The notes: a model not told the origin generated them from the sequence alone. Positions 1 to 7,641 are shown, numbered from the stretch's first letter. The stretch: 7,906 nucleotides of DNA from Candidatus Bathyarchaeota archaeon (GCA_007050885.1 SMYQ01000041.1:1-7906), one strand, 5' to 3'. Numbers and translations are program-made.

Positions 1-1108
1 AAGCTTTTTCAGGATTTACGAGGGAGACAGCCGACAATATCTAGGTGGGTTAAGAGATAAATTCGAAATTCCAGAGCAAGGAACAAGAGGCCATAGGGGT
101 GATCGATACTATAGACTCCTTGAAGAAGACGGTATAATATCTGTTGAGGCCCCAGTTTCAGGAAATATGGTTCTTATAGGAAGAGTTAGTCCACCAAGAT
201 TCCTTGAAGAGTATAGAGACTTTGAAGTCAGAGGTCCAACTAAAAGAGACTCATCAATATGTATGAGACCTTCAGAGTCAGGTATCGTCGATAAAGTTTT
301 TCTTACAGAGTCAGTGGAAGGAAGCAAACTAGTTAAGGTCAAAGTGAGAAATCAGCGAATTCCTGAGCTAGGTGATAAATTCGCTTCAAGGCATGGTCAG
401 AAAGGAGTTATCGGATTACTTGTACCTAAAGAAAATATGCCCTTTACAGAGAGCGGAATTGTTCCTGATATAGTCATCAATCCTCATGCTATACCATCAA
501 GAATGACCGTTGGTCAATTTGTCGAGACTATAGCTGGGAAACTTGCTGCGATGATGGGTACACAAATAGATGGCACACCATTTAGTAATGATGACCCAGC
601 TAATCTACAAGAAGGTCTGTTAAAAGTCGGTCTTAATTATACAGGTCGTGAAGTTTTCTATAACGGAATAAGCGGAGAAAAAATGGAAGCAGATATCTTT
701 ACAGGACTTGTATACTATCAAAAACTTCACCATATGGTTGCTGACAAAATGCATGCAAGGGCAAGAGGACAAGTCCAAATGTTAACGAGACAACCGACTG
801 AAGGAAGAGCTAGGGGTGGTGGCCTAAGATTTGGCGAGATGGAGAGGGACTGTTTGATCGGACATGGTGCCTCAGCTCTCTTGAGAGATAGACTACTCGA
901 AGAGTCTGACCGCTATACAGCCATGGTGTGTGAGACTTGTGGCTTATTTTCATACTATGACTCAAGACAAAATAAATACATCTGCAGAATATGCGGCGAG
1001 AAGACAACAATTTCGCCGGTCTCAATATCATATGCATTCAAACTTCTAATCCAAGAACTCATGTCTTTGGGCGTGGCTCCAAGATTACTAGTACAGGAGC
1101 GTGCTTAA
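1..1108 (+). CDS. rpoB: DNA-directed RNA polymerase subunit B, C-terminal part (5'-truncated by the window edge)
   Basis: The reading frame is open from base 2 and ends at TAA 1106-1108, giving the last 368 residues of the second-largest RNA polymerase subunit. The visible part covers the hybrid-binding and wall/anchor regions that build the active centre with subunit A. Recognisable blocks, in residues counted from base 2, are SPPRFLEEY (about 63-71), GDKFASRHGQKGVIG (about 124-138), the INPHAIPSRMT block (about 159-168), HHMVADKMHARARG (about 243-256) and GRARGGGLRFGEMERD (about 268-283). A C-terminal zinc site has cysteines at 310, 313, 328 and 331. The chain ends in GVAPRLLVQERA, a typical archaeal/eukaryotic-type terminus. 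An ATG at 167 is internal and is not a start, because family homology continues upstream to the first codon. Some archaea split this subunit into B'' and B', but the split point lies upstream, so the window cannot tell. The stop is 2 bases before rpoA, which indicates an operon. Confidence 0.97.
   Translation, partial: SFFRIYEGDSRQYLGGLRDKFEIPEQGTRGHRGDRYYRLLEEDGIISVEAPVSGNMVLIGRVSPPRFLEEYRDFEVRGPTKRDSSICMRPSESGIVDKVFLTESVEGSKLVKVKVRNQRIPELGDKFASRHGQKGVIGLLVPKENMPFTESGIVPDIVINPHAIPSRMTVGQFVETIAGKLAAMMGTQIDGTPFSNDDPANLQEGLLKVGLNYTGREVFYNGISGEKMEADIFTGLVYYQKLHHMVADKMHARARGQVQMLTRQPTEGRARGGGLRFGEMERDCLIGHGASALLRDRLLEESDRYTAMVCETCGLFSYYDSRQNKYICRICGEKTTISPVSISYAFKLLIQELMSLGVAPRLLVQERA
1095..1099 (+). 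promoter_or_regulatory. Shine-Dalgarno sequence for rpoA
   Basis: AGGAG lies inside the last codons of rpoB, 11 bases before ATG 1111. The spacing is slightly long but usable. It supports 1111 rather than the in-frame ATG at 991, which lies deep inside rpoB and would add 40 residues unlike any RpoA N-terminus. Confidence 0.55.
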
Positions 1109-1110
1109 AC

Positions 1111-4100
1111 ATGTCAGCAAATGAGGAATCATACAAAATAGTAGATGGTATAAAATTCTCTCTACTATCACCTAATGAAATCAGAAAACTATCAACAGTA
1201 GAAATACAAACAGCCGACACTTATGATGAAGATGGGGTCCCAATAGTTGCAGGTTTAATGGATGGAAGATTAGGAACACTTGAACCAAGGCAGAAATGTA
1301 GAACTTGCGGTAACACAGCAGTAGCTTGCCCAGGCCACTTCGGACACATTGAACTTGCCGAACCTGTTATTCATGTATCATTTGTCAAACTAATTCATAA
1401 ATTATTGGCAGTAACATGTCGAAACTGTGGGCGAATTCTTCTCTCAGAAGAAAAGATAAAGGAGTATGAAGAAAAGATCGAAGAAGTTAAGACTAGATTG
1501 AATACAGTCCCCGAATCTCTTTATAAAAAGATCCTAAAACATGCCAAGAAGACGATGGAATGTCCTCATTGTGGAACTCAACAATATCCAATAGAACTTG
1601 TTAAGCCAACCTCATTCCATGAGGCCACTGAAGAAGGTGCACCTAAAATTCCTCCAAGTGCTATAAGAGAGAGATTAGAAAGGATTCCTGATGATGACCT
1701 TCGACTTCTAGGCATAGACCCAAAAGTTGCTCGAACGGAATGGATGATTCTTCAAGTGCTACCTGTACCACCAGTTACTGTCAGACCTTCAATAACATTG
1801 GAGTCAGGGATAAGATCAGAAGATGACCTAACACATAAACTCGTTGATATAATAAGGATAAATCAGAAATTAAGTGAAGCTTTAGAATCTGGTGTGCCAA
1901 TAAACATAATCCAAGAACTTCATGATCTTCTTCAATACCATGTAACAACATACTTTGATAATGAAGTCTCAGGGCTACCACCAGCAAGACATCGCTCGGG
2001 AAGGGCTCTCAAGACAATATGCCAGAGATTGAAGGGTAAAGAAGGACGATTCAGGGGCAACCTCTCAGGCAAACGTGTAGACTTTTCAGCAAGAACTGTA
2101 ATTTCCCCAGACTTGAACCTAGACATAAATGAGGTCGGGGTTCCGATAGCACTAGCGTCAAGGTTGACAGTTCCAGAAAAGGTGACTGAATGGAATCTAG
2201 AAAAAATGAAGCAACTAATACGGAATGGACCAGATCAATATCCTGGGGCTCTTTACATAGTTAGAACCGATGGAAGAAGAATAAGACTGGAATTTGTACC
2301 TGAAAGAGAAAGTATAGCAGAAAGTCTACAGCCAGCATTCGTGGTTGAGAGACATATAAAAGATGGTGATATTGTCCTATTCAATAGACAACCTTCACTT
2401 CATAGAATGTCTATCATGGCTCACTCAGTGAAGGTTTTACCTTTTAAGACTTTTAGATTGAATCCATGCGTCTGTCCACCTTACAACGCCGACTTCGATG
2501 GTGATGAGATGAATCTTCATGTCCCACAAGGAGAAGAGGCGAGAACAGAAGCTAGACTTCTCATGCAAGTACAAGACCAAATACTATCTCCTAGATATGG
2601 GGGACCAATAATTGGAGCAATAAGAGACCTACTAACCTCATCTTTCCTATTAACAGCTAAGGAAACTTTCCTGACTAAAGAAAAAGCAGGAAGACTACTT
2701 GCTGCAGCAGGGTATGTCGGAGATCTTCCTCCACCCGATGTAAAAGGGCCAAATCCATTATGGTCTGGAAAATCAATATTCAGTGTCTTCATTCCAGAAG
2801 GTCTTAATTTTACATCAAAATCGAATATCTGTAGTGTATATAAATGTCCAGATTGTCGTAAAGAAAAATGCCAACATGATTCCTACATTGTAATAAAGGA
2901 TGGTAACTTGAAACAAGGCGTAATCGACAAGAATTCAATTGGAGCCGAGAGATCTGAAAGTTTATTCCATAGAATTGTAAAAGATTACGGATCTACAGTT
3001 GGTAAAGAATTCCTCAATTCTATAACAAGACTCCTAGATAGATACATGACACTCAGAGGATTCACTTACGCCTTTGATGAACTTGCGATATCAGATGAAG
3101 TTCGTGAAAAGATTAGAAAGGCAACTGAAAAAGCTGAAGAAAGAGTCAATGTTTTGATCGAGAGTTACAGGAAAGGAAACCTTGACAGATTGGCTGGTCA
3201 AACCATCGAGGAGAGCCTTGAGATATACATTATGAACGAATTATCAACAGTCAGAGACTTAGCTGGACAGTATGCTGACAACTATTTCCCAGAAGATAAT
3301 GAAGGCATAATAATGGCTAGAGCAGGAGCAAGAGGATCTATGCTGAATATTGGCCAAATGACAGCTTGCTTAGGTCAACAATCAATCCGAGGAAAAAGAA
3401 TTCTTAGAGGTTACCGTGATAGAACTTTACCTTTCTTCGAACCGAATGATGCAGGTGCAGAAGCTCGGGGCTTCGTTTATGCTTCTTATAGAGATGGTCT
3501 TAATCCAACAGAATTCTTCTTTCATGCTGTTGGTGGTAGAGAAGGATTAGTTGACACTGCTGTCAGAACTCAACAAAGCGGTTACATGCAAAGACGATTA
3601 ATCAATGCATTGGAACATATTAGAGTTGAATATGACGGAACTGTGAGAGACTCAACTGGAAATATTATACAATTCAGTTATGGTGAAGATGGAGTCGATA
3701 CTACCAAAAGTGACCATGGAAAAGCAGTTAACATTGAAAGATTGGTCGACAGTGTGAGGCTATTTTCTGCCAAAGGAGCAATTGCTGGTAAAAGATACAT
3801 AGAATCGAAAATAGATTTGATTTCAAATAAACTTCCTCTAAGTCTAGTTGATGAATTGAGGAGAAATCTTCAGGGAGCCAAACTATCACGTAAAAGTGTC
3901 GATCAAGCCATAAATCTTACTATAGATAGTTATGTTAGAGCTCTTATTGAACCTGGAGAAGCTGCTGGAATCGTATCAGCACAATCAATAGGTGAACCAG
4001 GTACCCAGATGACTTTAAGAACTTTCCACTTCGCTGGGGTAAAGGAACAAAACGTGACGTTAGGCCTTCCAAGACTTATTGAGATAGTTGACGCCCGAAA

Positions 4101-4935
4101 AATACCATCAACTCCAACTATGACTATTTATCTTGAGAAGAAATACAGAAATAGAGAAAAAGCTGAACAAGTTGCAAATGCAGTCACGCACACAATATTA
4201 GAAGACATAGCTGATAGTATAGTTTCGGACATAGCTAAAATGAAAGTAATGGCTAAACTCAATCCCAATACAATGAAGGACCGTGGTATAACACTCCAAG
4301 AGGTTCGAGATGCTCTAAAACCTCCAAACAGCAAAGTCAACATAGATAGATATGATGTAGAAGTTACTCCTAAGGAAATGGAAATCCCTCAATTCAAACG
4401 GTTTACGGCACGACTTAGACAATTCAAATTGAAAGGTGCACCATCGGTTAGAAAGGCCCTTGTACTAGAGGATCAGGGTGAATGGATCATAAGGACTGAG
4501 GGGTCTGGACTAGATGTTGCATTAAACCAACCAGGAGTAGACAAGACAAGAACAATCTCAAATAATGTTCATGAAGTTGCAGAGGTCTTAGGAATAGAAG
4601 CAGCTAGAAATGTTCTAATTAAGGAAGCAATGGCTGTCCTCGATGAACAAGGATTAGATGTTGACATTAGACACGTGATGTTAGTTGCTGATATGATGAC
4701 AAACTCAGGTGTGGTACTTCAGGTAGGAAGACACGGAATCAGTGGTGAGAAATCATCTACACTTGCTAAAGCAGCTTTCGAGATAACAATTCCAACTATA
4801 GTTGATGCATCAGTAAAAGGAACCAAAGATATGCTAAGAGGTGTAGCAGAGAACGTAATAGTTGGACGACAGGTACCTATGGGAACGGGACTGATCGATG
4901 TCTACATGTCTATGCCAGAAAAGGAGAAAAAATAA
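1111..4935 (+). CDS. rpoA: DNA-directed RNA polymerase subunit A, unsplit (A' and A'' in one chain)
   Basis: This is the largest, catalytic subunit of RNA polymerase, 1274 residues, matching A' (about 880) plus A'' (about 390) joined. The start at ATG 1111 gives a normal N-terminus (YKIVDGIKFSLLSPNEIRK). Clamp zinc ligands are C63, C66, C73 and H76, and a second set is C103, C106, C151 and C154. The conserved block with GRFRGNLSGKRVDFSART lies at about 307-335. The catalytic NADFDGDEMN motif carries the magnesium-binding aspartates D461, D463 and D465. A further cysteine cluster is C574, C579, C582 and C587. GARGSMLNIGQM is at 739-750 and the bridge helix (EFFFHAVGGREGLVDTAVRT) spans about 797-840. 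The A'' part contains the trigger loop (GEPGTQMTLRTFHFAG, with its histidine at 973) and ends in a normal A'' tail. The usual A'/A'' break would fall around 860-900, but the frame runs through with no stop or restart. The stop overlaps the start of rpl30e by one base, so the two are probably translationally coupled. No motif is missing. Confidence 0.98.
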   Translation: MSANEESYKIVDGIKFSLLSPNEIRKLSTVEIQTADTYDEDGVPIVAGLMDGRLGTLEPRQKCRTCGNTAVACPGHFGHIELAEPVIHVSFVKLIHKLLAVTCRNCGRILLSEEKIKEYEEKIEEVKTRLNTVPESLYKKILKHAKKTMECPHCGTQQYPIELVKPTSFHEATEEGAPKIPPSAIRERLERIPDDDLRLLGIDPKVARTEWMILQVLPVPPVTVRPSITLESGIRSEDDLTHKLVDIIRINQKLSEALESGVPINIIQELHDLLQYHVTTYFDNEVSGLPPARHRSGRALKTICQRLKGKEGRFRGNLSGKRVDFSARTVISPDLNLDINEVGVPIALASRLTVPEKVTEWNLEKMKQLIRNGPDQYPGALYIVRTDGRRIRLEFVPERESIAESLQPAFVVERHIKDGDIVLFNRQPSLHRMSIMAHSVKVLPFKTFRLNPCVCPPYNADFDGDEMNLHVPQGEEARTEARLLMQVQDQILSPRYGGPIIGAIRDLLTSSFLLTAKETFLTKEKAGRLLAAAGYVGDLPPPDVKGPNPLWSGKSIFSVFIPEGLNFTSKSNICSVYKCPDCRKEKCQHDSYIVIKDGNLKQGVIDKNSIGAERSESLFHRIVKDYGSTVGKEFLNSITRLLDRYMTLRGFTYAFDELAISDEVREKIRKATEKAEERVNVLIESYRKGNLDRLAGQTIEESLEIYIMNELSTVRDLAGQYADNYFPEDNEGIIMARAGARGSMLNIGQMTACLGQQSIRGKRILRGYRDRTLPFFEPNDAGAEARGFVYASYRDGLNPTEFFFHAVGGREGLVDTAVRTQQSGYMQRRLINALEHIRVEYDGTVRDSTGNIIQFSYGEDGVDTTKSDHGKAVNIERLVDSVRLFSAKGAIAGKRYIESKIDLISNKLPLSLVDELRRNLQGAKLSRKSVDQAINLTIDSYVRALIEPGEAAGIVSAQSIGEPGTQMTLRTFHFAGVKEQNVTLGLPRLIEIVDARKIPSTPTMTIYLEKKYRNREKAEQVANAVTHTILEDIADSIVSDIAKMKVMAKLNPNTMKDRGITLQEVRDALKPPNSKVNIDRYDVEVTPKEMEIPQFKRFTARLRQFKLKGAPSVRKALVLEDQGEWIIRTEGSGLDVALNQPGVDKTRTISNNVHEVAEVLGIEAARNVLIKEAMAVLDEQGLDVDIRHVMLVADMMTNSGVVLQVGRHGISGEKSSTLAKAAFEITIPTIVDASVKGTKDMLRGVAENVIVGRQVPMGTGLIDVYMSMPEKEKK
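4921..4926 (+). promoter_or_regulatory. Shine-Dalgarno sequence for rpl30e
   Basis: AAGGAG in the last codons of rpoA ends 8 bases before ATG 4935. This is good spacing and supports the overlapping TAATG start. Confidence 0.6.
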
Positions 4936-5231
4936 TGGATTTCAATAAACAAATAAACATAACTTTGAAGAGTGGTAAAACAGATTTTGGATGTAGAAGT
5001 GCATCAACAGCAGCAAAGCAAGGAAAAGCAAAATTGATAATCCTTGCATCTAATTGTCCAGAAGAATATAAGAATGAAATCATGAAGGATGCGAAGAATT
5101 CAGGTATATCAACTTATACATATGATGGAACTAGCATGGAGCTTGGTAGTGTTTGCGGGAAACCATTTATAGTCGCTGCCATAACAGTTAGAGAACCTGG
5201 AAACTCAGAGATACTAAAATTGGCTGAATAA
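4935..5231 (+). CDS. rpl30e: Large-subunit ribosomal protein L30e (eL30)
   Basis: This 98-residue protein has the normal size of archaeal L30e, a small alpha/beta RNA-binding protein of the L7Ae/L30e fold found in the 50S subunit. Family signatures are GKTDFGCRSASTAAKQGKAKLIILASN (residues 14-40, the kink-turn-type RNA-binding region), the YDGTSMELGSVCGKP segment (63-77), and a C-terminal AAITVREPGNSEIL, where archaeal members have a similar DPGES tail. It starts at ATG 4935 in a one-base TAATG overlap with rpoA and is followed 4 bases later by nusA. This order, rpoA-rpl30e-nusA, is the conserved archaeal arrangement and backs up the assignment. L7Ae is a related alternative, but its length, motifs and genomic position all favour L30e. 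Confidence 0.95.
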   Translation: MDFNKQINITLKSGKTDFGCRSASTAAKQGKAKLIILASNCPEEYKNEIMKDAKNSGISTYTYDGTSMELGSVCGKPFIVAAITVREPGNSEILKLAE

Positions 5232-5235
5232 CAAG

Positions 5236-5673
5236 ATGCAATCCCAAAGGATTAGGCTCAAAGGCGAAGAGATGCGGCTTATAGCCCTTTTCGAAAGTAT
5301 AACAGGGGCAACATCTCAAGATTGTCTAATAGATGAAGAAAATGATAGAGTTATCCTAGTTGCTAAAAAAGGTGAGATGGGTTTAGCTATCGGAAAAGCT
5401 GGAAGGAACATAAACACACTAAGAAAAATGACTGGTAGAAATATCGATGTAGTTGAAGCGGCTGATGAACCTAAACAATTGATTAAGAATGCTCTAGCCC
5501 CAGCAAAAGTAAAAGACATACGAATAACCGAGAAGCCAGATTCCAAGATAGCTGTAGTCGAGGTTAATTCAATAGACAAAGCAATGGCGATAGGTAAAAA
5601 TGGAAAGACAATAGATAAGACAAGGCTTCTTGCAAAAAGATATTTCCAGATAGATCAAGTCATAATAGCCTGA
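5236..5673 (+). CDS. nusA: Archaeal NusA-like transcription factor, two KH domains
   Basis: This 145-residue protein is a short archaeal NusA, consisting of two KH RNA-binding domains without the S1 and N-terminal polymerase-binding domains of bacterial NusA. KH1 contains GEMGLAIGKAGRNINTLRK, with the GxxG loop GKAG at 53-56. KH2 contains DKAMAIGKNGKTIDKTR, with GKNG at 120-123. The N-terminal EEMRLIALFESITGATSQDCLID matches the usual opening of the family. It is thought to act in transcription elongation or termination through RNA contacts, but the archaeal role is less well defined than the bacterial one. The start at ATG 5236 is 4 bases after the rpl30e stop. No strong Shine-Dalgarno is visible, so coupling to rpl30e translation is likely. 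The next in-frame ATG, at 5272, would remove conserved N-terminal residues. This gene ends the cluster here; rps12 and rps7, often next in archaea, are absent. Confidence 0.94.
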   Translation: MQSQRIRLKGEEMRLIALFESITGATSQDCLIDEENDRVILVAKKGEMGLAIGKAGRNINTLRKMTGRNIDVVEAADEPKQLIKNALAPAKVKDIRITEKPDSKIAVVEVNSIDKAMAIGKNGKTIDKTRLLAKRYFQIDQVIIA

Positions 5674-5675
5674 AA

Positions 5676-5689
5676 TTTTATTATTTTTT
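5676..5689 (+). terminator. T-rich transcription terminator after nusA
   Basis: Directly after the nusA stop the coding strand reads TTTTATTATTTTTT, including a run of six T (5684-5689). Archaeal RNA polymerase commonly terminates at such oligo-T stretches without a hairpin, and none is seen here. Its position at the end of the informational operon and before a gene of unrelated function fits. Readthrough into ftr cannot be excluded. Confidence 0.6.
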
Positions 5690-5700
5690 CCAACTAATTT

Positions 5701-5744
5701 CTATACGTTATACTTTAACCATTATTCCAAAAAATAAAATATAT
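5701..5744 (+). promoter_or_regulatory. Possible promoter for ftr
   Basis: This gap between nusA and ftr is very AT-rich and holds two TATA-like stretches, about 5708-5717 (TTATACTTTA) and about 5731-5744 (AAAATAAAATATAT). Archaeal transcription starts roughly 25 bases downstream of the box. The first would place the start near 5735-5740, leaving a short leader that contains the ribosome binding site. The second would place it inside the gene, so the first is preferred. No clear BRE is visible in front of either. The call rests mainly on position. Confidence 0.35.
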
Positions 5745-5749
5745 GGTGA
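5745..5749 (+). promoter_or_regulatory. Shine-Dalgarno sequence that fixes the TTG start of ftr
   Basis: GGTGA matches the anti-Shine-Dalgarno of archaeal 16S rRNA and ends 6 bases before TTG 5756. An in-frame TGA at 5747-5749 overlaps it and rules out any earlier start. Confidence 0.7.
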
Positions 5750-5755
5750 AACAGA

Positions 5756-6667
5756 TTGAGACTCAACAATGTTGAGATAGAGGATACTTTCGCAGAAGCT
5801 TTCCCCATGTACATTGGAAGATTTATCATTACAGCCTCAACAAGACGATGGGCTCTGGCATCTGCACAAGAAGCAAAAGGCTTGGGTGTTTCAGCTACTT
5901 TAGGTCCAGGGGAAGCCGGAATAGAGCGAGAAGTTACTCGTGACGAATCACCTGATAATAGACCAGGATATATCTTGGATGTAGGTCATAGACAACGAAA
6001 GGAGCTAAACTATTGGTTAATCGCAAGAATAAGGAAGGGAGTCCTTCCTACTCCCACAACTTCAGCTTTTGATGCTATGCCCAAAGAAATGGCTCATTAT
6101 TCTATTGAAGTTAAAGATACCCCAATACAACTATTTGGAGATGGATTTGAAGAGATAGTTGAGAGAAAAGGACGAGCAGTATACAAGATTCCTAGAATGG
6201 ACGGATTTTTCTTTATTGAGACAAAGTTGGGTATTGCTCGTGGAATTGCTGGAGGGAATTTTCTTATTCTCGGAGAATCACAAGCCGCCACTCTAATGGC
6301 GGCTGAAGTCGCAGTTGATGCAATCAAAGAAATTCCATATGTATTCAATCCATGTGCAGGAGGTATAGCTGCATCAGGTACCAAAGTTGGAGGAAAAAAA
6401 TACACTGAGGCTGTTGCAACAACAAACGATGCATATTGTGCTTCACTTAGAGATAGAGTTAAAGAGACAAAAATTCCCTCAGGAGTAAATTGTGTATACG
6501 AGATCTTCGTAAATGGTCTAAATCTTGTTTCTGTAGAAAAAGCTATGAAAGTAGGAATAGAAACTGCTACAACTGTCTCTGGCGTAAAAAAAATCACAGC
6601 AGGCAACTACGGTGGAACACTTGGAAATATATTGATACCACTCAAGAAAGTTCTAGAAATAAATTAA
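5756..6667 (+). CDS. ftr: Formylmethanofuran--tetrahydromethanopterin N-formyltransferase
   Basis: Ftr moves the formyl group between methanofuran and the N5 of tetrahydromethanopterin. This is the second step of CO2 reduction in methanogens, and it runs in reverse in C1 oxidation. The enzyme is cytoplasmic. At 303 residues the protein has the family length. Its N-terminus, VEIEDTFAEAF (6-16), is nearly identical to that of known Ftr proteins. Further family blocks are PTTSAFDAMP (100-109), FGDGFEE (127-133), GIARGIAGGNFLILGESQAA (159-178), NPCAGGIAASGTKVGGKKY (198-216), TNDAYC (223-228), CVYEIFVNGL (246-255) and a KITAGNYGGTLG tail (279-290). E249 sits in the conserved YEI position, which I recall as important for catalysis. 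The start is TTG: it aligns with the start of known homologues, has a good ribosome binding site, and the next ATG, at residue 18, would remove the EDTFAEAF block. The bacterial subunit FhcD is homologous, but the archaeal context favours Ftr. No other C1 gene is in the window. The gene probably shares a transcript with the next one. Confidence 0.94.
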   Translation: MRLNNVEIEDTFAEAFPMYIGRFIITASTRRWALASAQEAKGLGVSATLGPGEAGIEREVTRDESPDNRPGYILDVGHRQRKELNYWLIARIRKGVLPTPTTSAFDAMPKEMAHYSIEVKDTPIQLFGDGFEEIVERKGRAVYKIPRMDGFFFIETKLGIARGIAGGNFLILGESQAATLMAAEVAVDAIKEIPYVFNPCAGGIAASGTKVGGKKYTEAVATTNDAYCASLRDRVKETKIPSGVNCVYEIFVNGLNLVSVEKAMKVGIETATTVSGVKKITAGNYGGTLGNILIPLKKVLEIN

Positions 6668-6681
6668 TGCATCAAAAATAG

Positions 6682-7641
6682 ATGGTCATCAAACTGAAAA
6701 GAGAAATAATAATTACGATTCTTCTTTTATTTGTGCTTCCAATACAAATATGGATAACAAGCTGCTATGCAGTTGAATCTACTATTACGATACAACCATC
6801 TATTGAGGATACTTTCGTTAACAATATGTATCTTAAACACAAATATCCTGAGGAACCACATGGCTATTTATGGGCCATATTCGCTGGAAATATGTATACG
6901 GAATACGATTCTTTCAAAGGATACGGGTCATCAAGAATTTATATAAGATTCAATACAACGTCCATTCCATCAGATGCCAAAATAATTAGTGCAAAATTAT
7001 GTCTCTATATGTATGATTCACCCAAAACAAACCAAGAATTTGAAACATATAGAGTTCTATCTGAATGGAATGAACATAATCTTACATGGATAAACCAACC
7101 TGATTTTGTGGAGAAATCTTCCTCTACTACTACAATTCAATCCTTACCATCTGCAAACTGGATCTGTTGGGAAATTACAGAAGATGTGAGAATGTGGCAT
7201 TCTGGGGCAGCACATAACTACGGTACAATGATAAGAATCAAGAATGAGGTCAATGCTTCAGATCAAGTTGCATCATTCTATCCAAGTGAAGCATTACAAG
7301 AAAAACAACTAACACCAAAACTGATGATCAAAATCGACTGGGATAAAGAAATAGTATCCAAAACAACTACAGGTATGCCTTCGCCTACAAAAGAACAATC
7401 TTCCACAACAGAAAAACATCCTACTATTTCACCTACAAATAGTCCATCTGTAAATATTACAAAAACAGATATCAAGAATGACGATAAAAATAATGAAAAT
7501 CAAGGAATTGATTACTTATTACCAATTGCATTTGTCTTAGGAATATCAATTCTTATAATCTCAATGATATTTAGACGAAGAAAGACGTTAATAAAAAATG
7601 AAATACTCGAAAAAAAAAGACATAAACCGCGGTCAAAGTAA
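6682..7641 (+). CDS. Secreted, membrane-anchored DNRLRE-domain protein
   Basis: This 319-residue surface protein is of unknown function. The N-terminus is a signal peptide: basic KLKR at 4-7, a hydrophobic core at about 9-25, and a cleavage site around SCYA-VES (27-33). ITSC (25-28) also fits a lipobox, so lipid attachment at C28 is possible. Residues about 35-218 resemble the DNRLRE domain, a beta-sandwich found in secreted and cell-wall proteins. Signatures are SRIYIRFNTTSIPSDAKIIS (84-103), KLCLYMYDS (105-113), the YRVLSEWNEHNLTWINQP stretch (123-140), WEITEDVRMWHSGAAHNYG (163-181) and TPKLMIKI (211-218). A Thr/Ser/Pro/Asn-rich linker (about 225-275) leads to a C-terminal membrane helix (about 278-297) and a strongly basic tail, so the domain should face outward. 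N-glycosylation sequons occur at N91, N133, N191 and N258. The ATG lies 14 bases after the ftr stop with no strong ribosome binding site. Cotranscription with ftr is likely, but a functional link is not shown. Confidence 0.85.
   Translation: MVIKLKREIIITILLLFVLPIQIWITSCYAVESTITIQPSIEDTFVNNMYLKHKYPEEPHGYLWAIFAGNMYTEYDSFKGYGSSRIYIRFNTTSIPSDAKIISAKLCLYMYDSPKTNQEFETYRVLSEWNEHNLTWINQPDFVEKSSSTTTIQSLPSANWICWEITEDVRMWHSGAAHNYGTMIRIKNEVNASDQVASFYPSEALQEKQLTPKLMIKIDWDKEIVSKTTTGMPSPTKEQSSTTEKHPTISPTNSPSVNITKTDIKNDDKNNENQGIDYLLPIAFVLGISILIISMIFRRRKTLIKNEILEKKRHKPRSK

Noticed and set aside
991..1110. Upstream in-frame ATG that would extend RpoA by 40 residues into rpoB
   Set aside because: The extra residues are rpoB zinc-finger DNA read in another frame. 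The RpoA family starts near MSANEESYKIVDGIKFSLLSP, and ATG 1111 follows the rpoB stop with an AGGAG upstream.
2830..2877. Cysteine-rich segment in RpoA (C574, C579, C582, C587) as a possible new insertion
   Set aside because: Its place, followed by a DSYIVIKDG stretch, resembles a segment I recall from many archaeal A' subunits, so it is probably a family feature and not a novelty.
6097..6606. 169-residue frame on the minus strand inside ftr
   Set aside because: It is fully antisense to a well-conserved gene, has no recognisable domain, and looks like a codon-bias shadow of ftr.
6490..6681. 63-residue plus-strand frame overlapping the end of ftr
   Set aside because: The composition is that of shifted ftr codons, it shows no family similarity, and it overlaps conserved ftr sequence almost throughout.
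7225..7520. Low-complexity Thr/Ser/Pro/Asn-rich coding stretch as a possible tandem repeat
   Set aside because: No repeated unit is visible at the DNA or protein level. It is an ordinary linker before a membrane anchor.
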